A stretch of 5,294 nucleotides of DNA from Verrucomicrobiota bacterium (GTDB taxonomy: Bacteria > Verrucomicrobiota > Verrucomicrobiia > Limisphaerales > UBA1096), in contig DQOE01000099.1 in NCBI GenBank assembly GCA_015658765.1, forward strand, positions 1 through 5,294, written 5' to 3'. The position numbers were made by a program, and so were the translations under genes. Of this stretch, positions 5,061 to 5,294 are shown in pieces (the first letter of the stretch is position 1; each line of letters opens with the position of its first letter). The notes below the pieces were generated by a model. It was not told the origin of the DNA. It saw only the letters and a program-made list of their open reading frames with translations, and searched no databases.

Positions 5061-5294
5061 ATGAAGATGAGAAGAAGAAACAAGATGCTTATTGCAGTGC
5101 TTGCAGGAGTGCTGGGCTATTCTGCATCCTACTGCGTTCTCCGTTGCACCAAGTTTCTTGTTCGGCGTGAGTGGCTGGAAATTTATCCCCACTCCGAGAC
5201 TCACGAGCGGACAATCTACGCGTCCGACGTCGGACACGGGAGCTATTTCGATGTCAATTTCAAACCCAAGAGGGATTCCTTTCCTGTTTTTTAC
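5061..5294 (+). CDS. N-terminal part of an unrecognised membrane-anchored protein (3' end outside window)
   Basis: From the ATG at 5061 the frame is open for 78 codons to the window end. It opens with MKMRRRNK, then a hydrophobic stretch at about 9-27 (MLIAVLAGVLGYSASYCVL), then a hydrophilic region containing REWLEIYPHSETHERTIY. This is a signal anchor or signal peptide; Cys25 lacks a proper lipobox (Tyr precedes it). The start is uncertain: in-frame GTG 5007, ATG 5043, ATG 5067 and ATG 5085 are alternatives, and none has a clear Shine-Dalgarno. 5061 was chosen because it keeps the basic n-region before the hydrophobic core. GC is about 49%, lower than the rest of the window. Function unknown; it probably continues the unit that starts at 4130. 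Confidence 0.6.
   Translation, partial: MKMRRRNKMLIAVLAGVLGYSASYCVLRCTKFLVRREWLEIYPHSETHERTIYASDVGHGSYFDVNFKPKRDSFPVFY

Noticed and set aside
5003..5170. 55-codon frame from ATG 5003, preceded by GAGGAG (4986-4991)
   Set aside because: It overlaps the more protein-like frame from 5061, which has a basic n-region and hydrophobic anchor. The Shine-Dalgarno spacing of 11 bp is long and the product (many Arg, Cys and Ser) looks off-frame. It remains a weak alternative.

Overview
The window looks like a chromosomal segment from a GC-rich member of the Planctomycetes-Verrucomicrobia-Chlamydiae group, most likely a Verrucomicrobiota relative. The main reason is a tandem pair of secreted proteins that start with a type IV prepilin-like segment ([18 protein letters not shown], then LLPALAKA). 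The first of them also carries a C-terminal H-x9-DG motif. Both traits are typical of large paralogous families in that group. This is inferred from protein style; no rRNA or other taxonomic marker is present.

Layout, all on the + strand: (1) bases 3-92, the probable 3' end of an unidentified gene. (2) Bases 93-381, an intergenic stretch with a weak terminator-like element, a GC-rich hairpin repeat of the dispersed 'ccctctcc...ggagaggg' kind, and a palindrome GCTTGGCCAAGC. (3) Bases 382-1302, a secreted PIG-L/LmbE-type zinc deacetylase. (4) Bases 1358-2143 and 2154-2921, two prepilin-like proteins 10 bp apart. The second lacks the His of the H-x9-DG motif. (5) Bases 2988-4019, a cytoplasmic Gfo/Idh/MocA oxidoreductase resembling myo-inositol 2-dehydrogenase, with its catalytic Lys, Asp and His visible. 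(6) Bases 4020-4129, an intergenic spacer with a perfect 10-1-10 dyad. (7) Bases 4130-4987, an unrecognised three-helix membrane protein with a C-terminal soluble domain. (8) Bases 5061-5294, the 5' end of an unrecognised membrane-anchored protein, cut by the window edge.

Genes 3-5 are co-directional with gaps of 55, 10 and 66 bp and could be co-transcribed. A secreted deacetylase of the family that includes GlcNAc-inositol deacetylases, next to an inositol-dehydrogenase-like enzyme, would fit catabolism of an imported amino-sugar or inositol glycoside, with the prepilin-like proteins acting at the cell surface. That link is inference from position and family only. The two genes after base 4020 look like a separate unit: the gap is larger, the dyad sits in it, the first gene has a much stronger Shine-Dalgarno, and GC falls to about 49% in the last gene.

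The most unusual DNA-level signal is the palindrome TTGGCCAA. It occurs six times in bases 263-3331, three of them inside the 12-mer GCTTGGCCAAGC. It lies in coding DNA in two different reading frames and in intergenic DNA, and is absent after base 3331. No complete novel system such as a defence island, CRISPR array or mobile element is evident.
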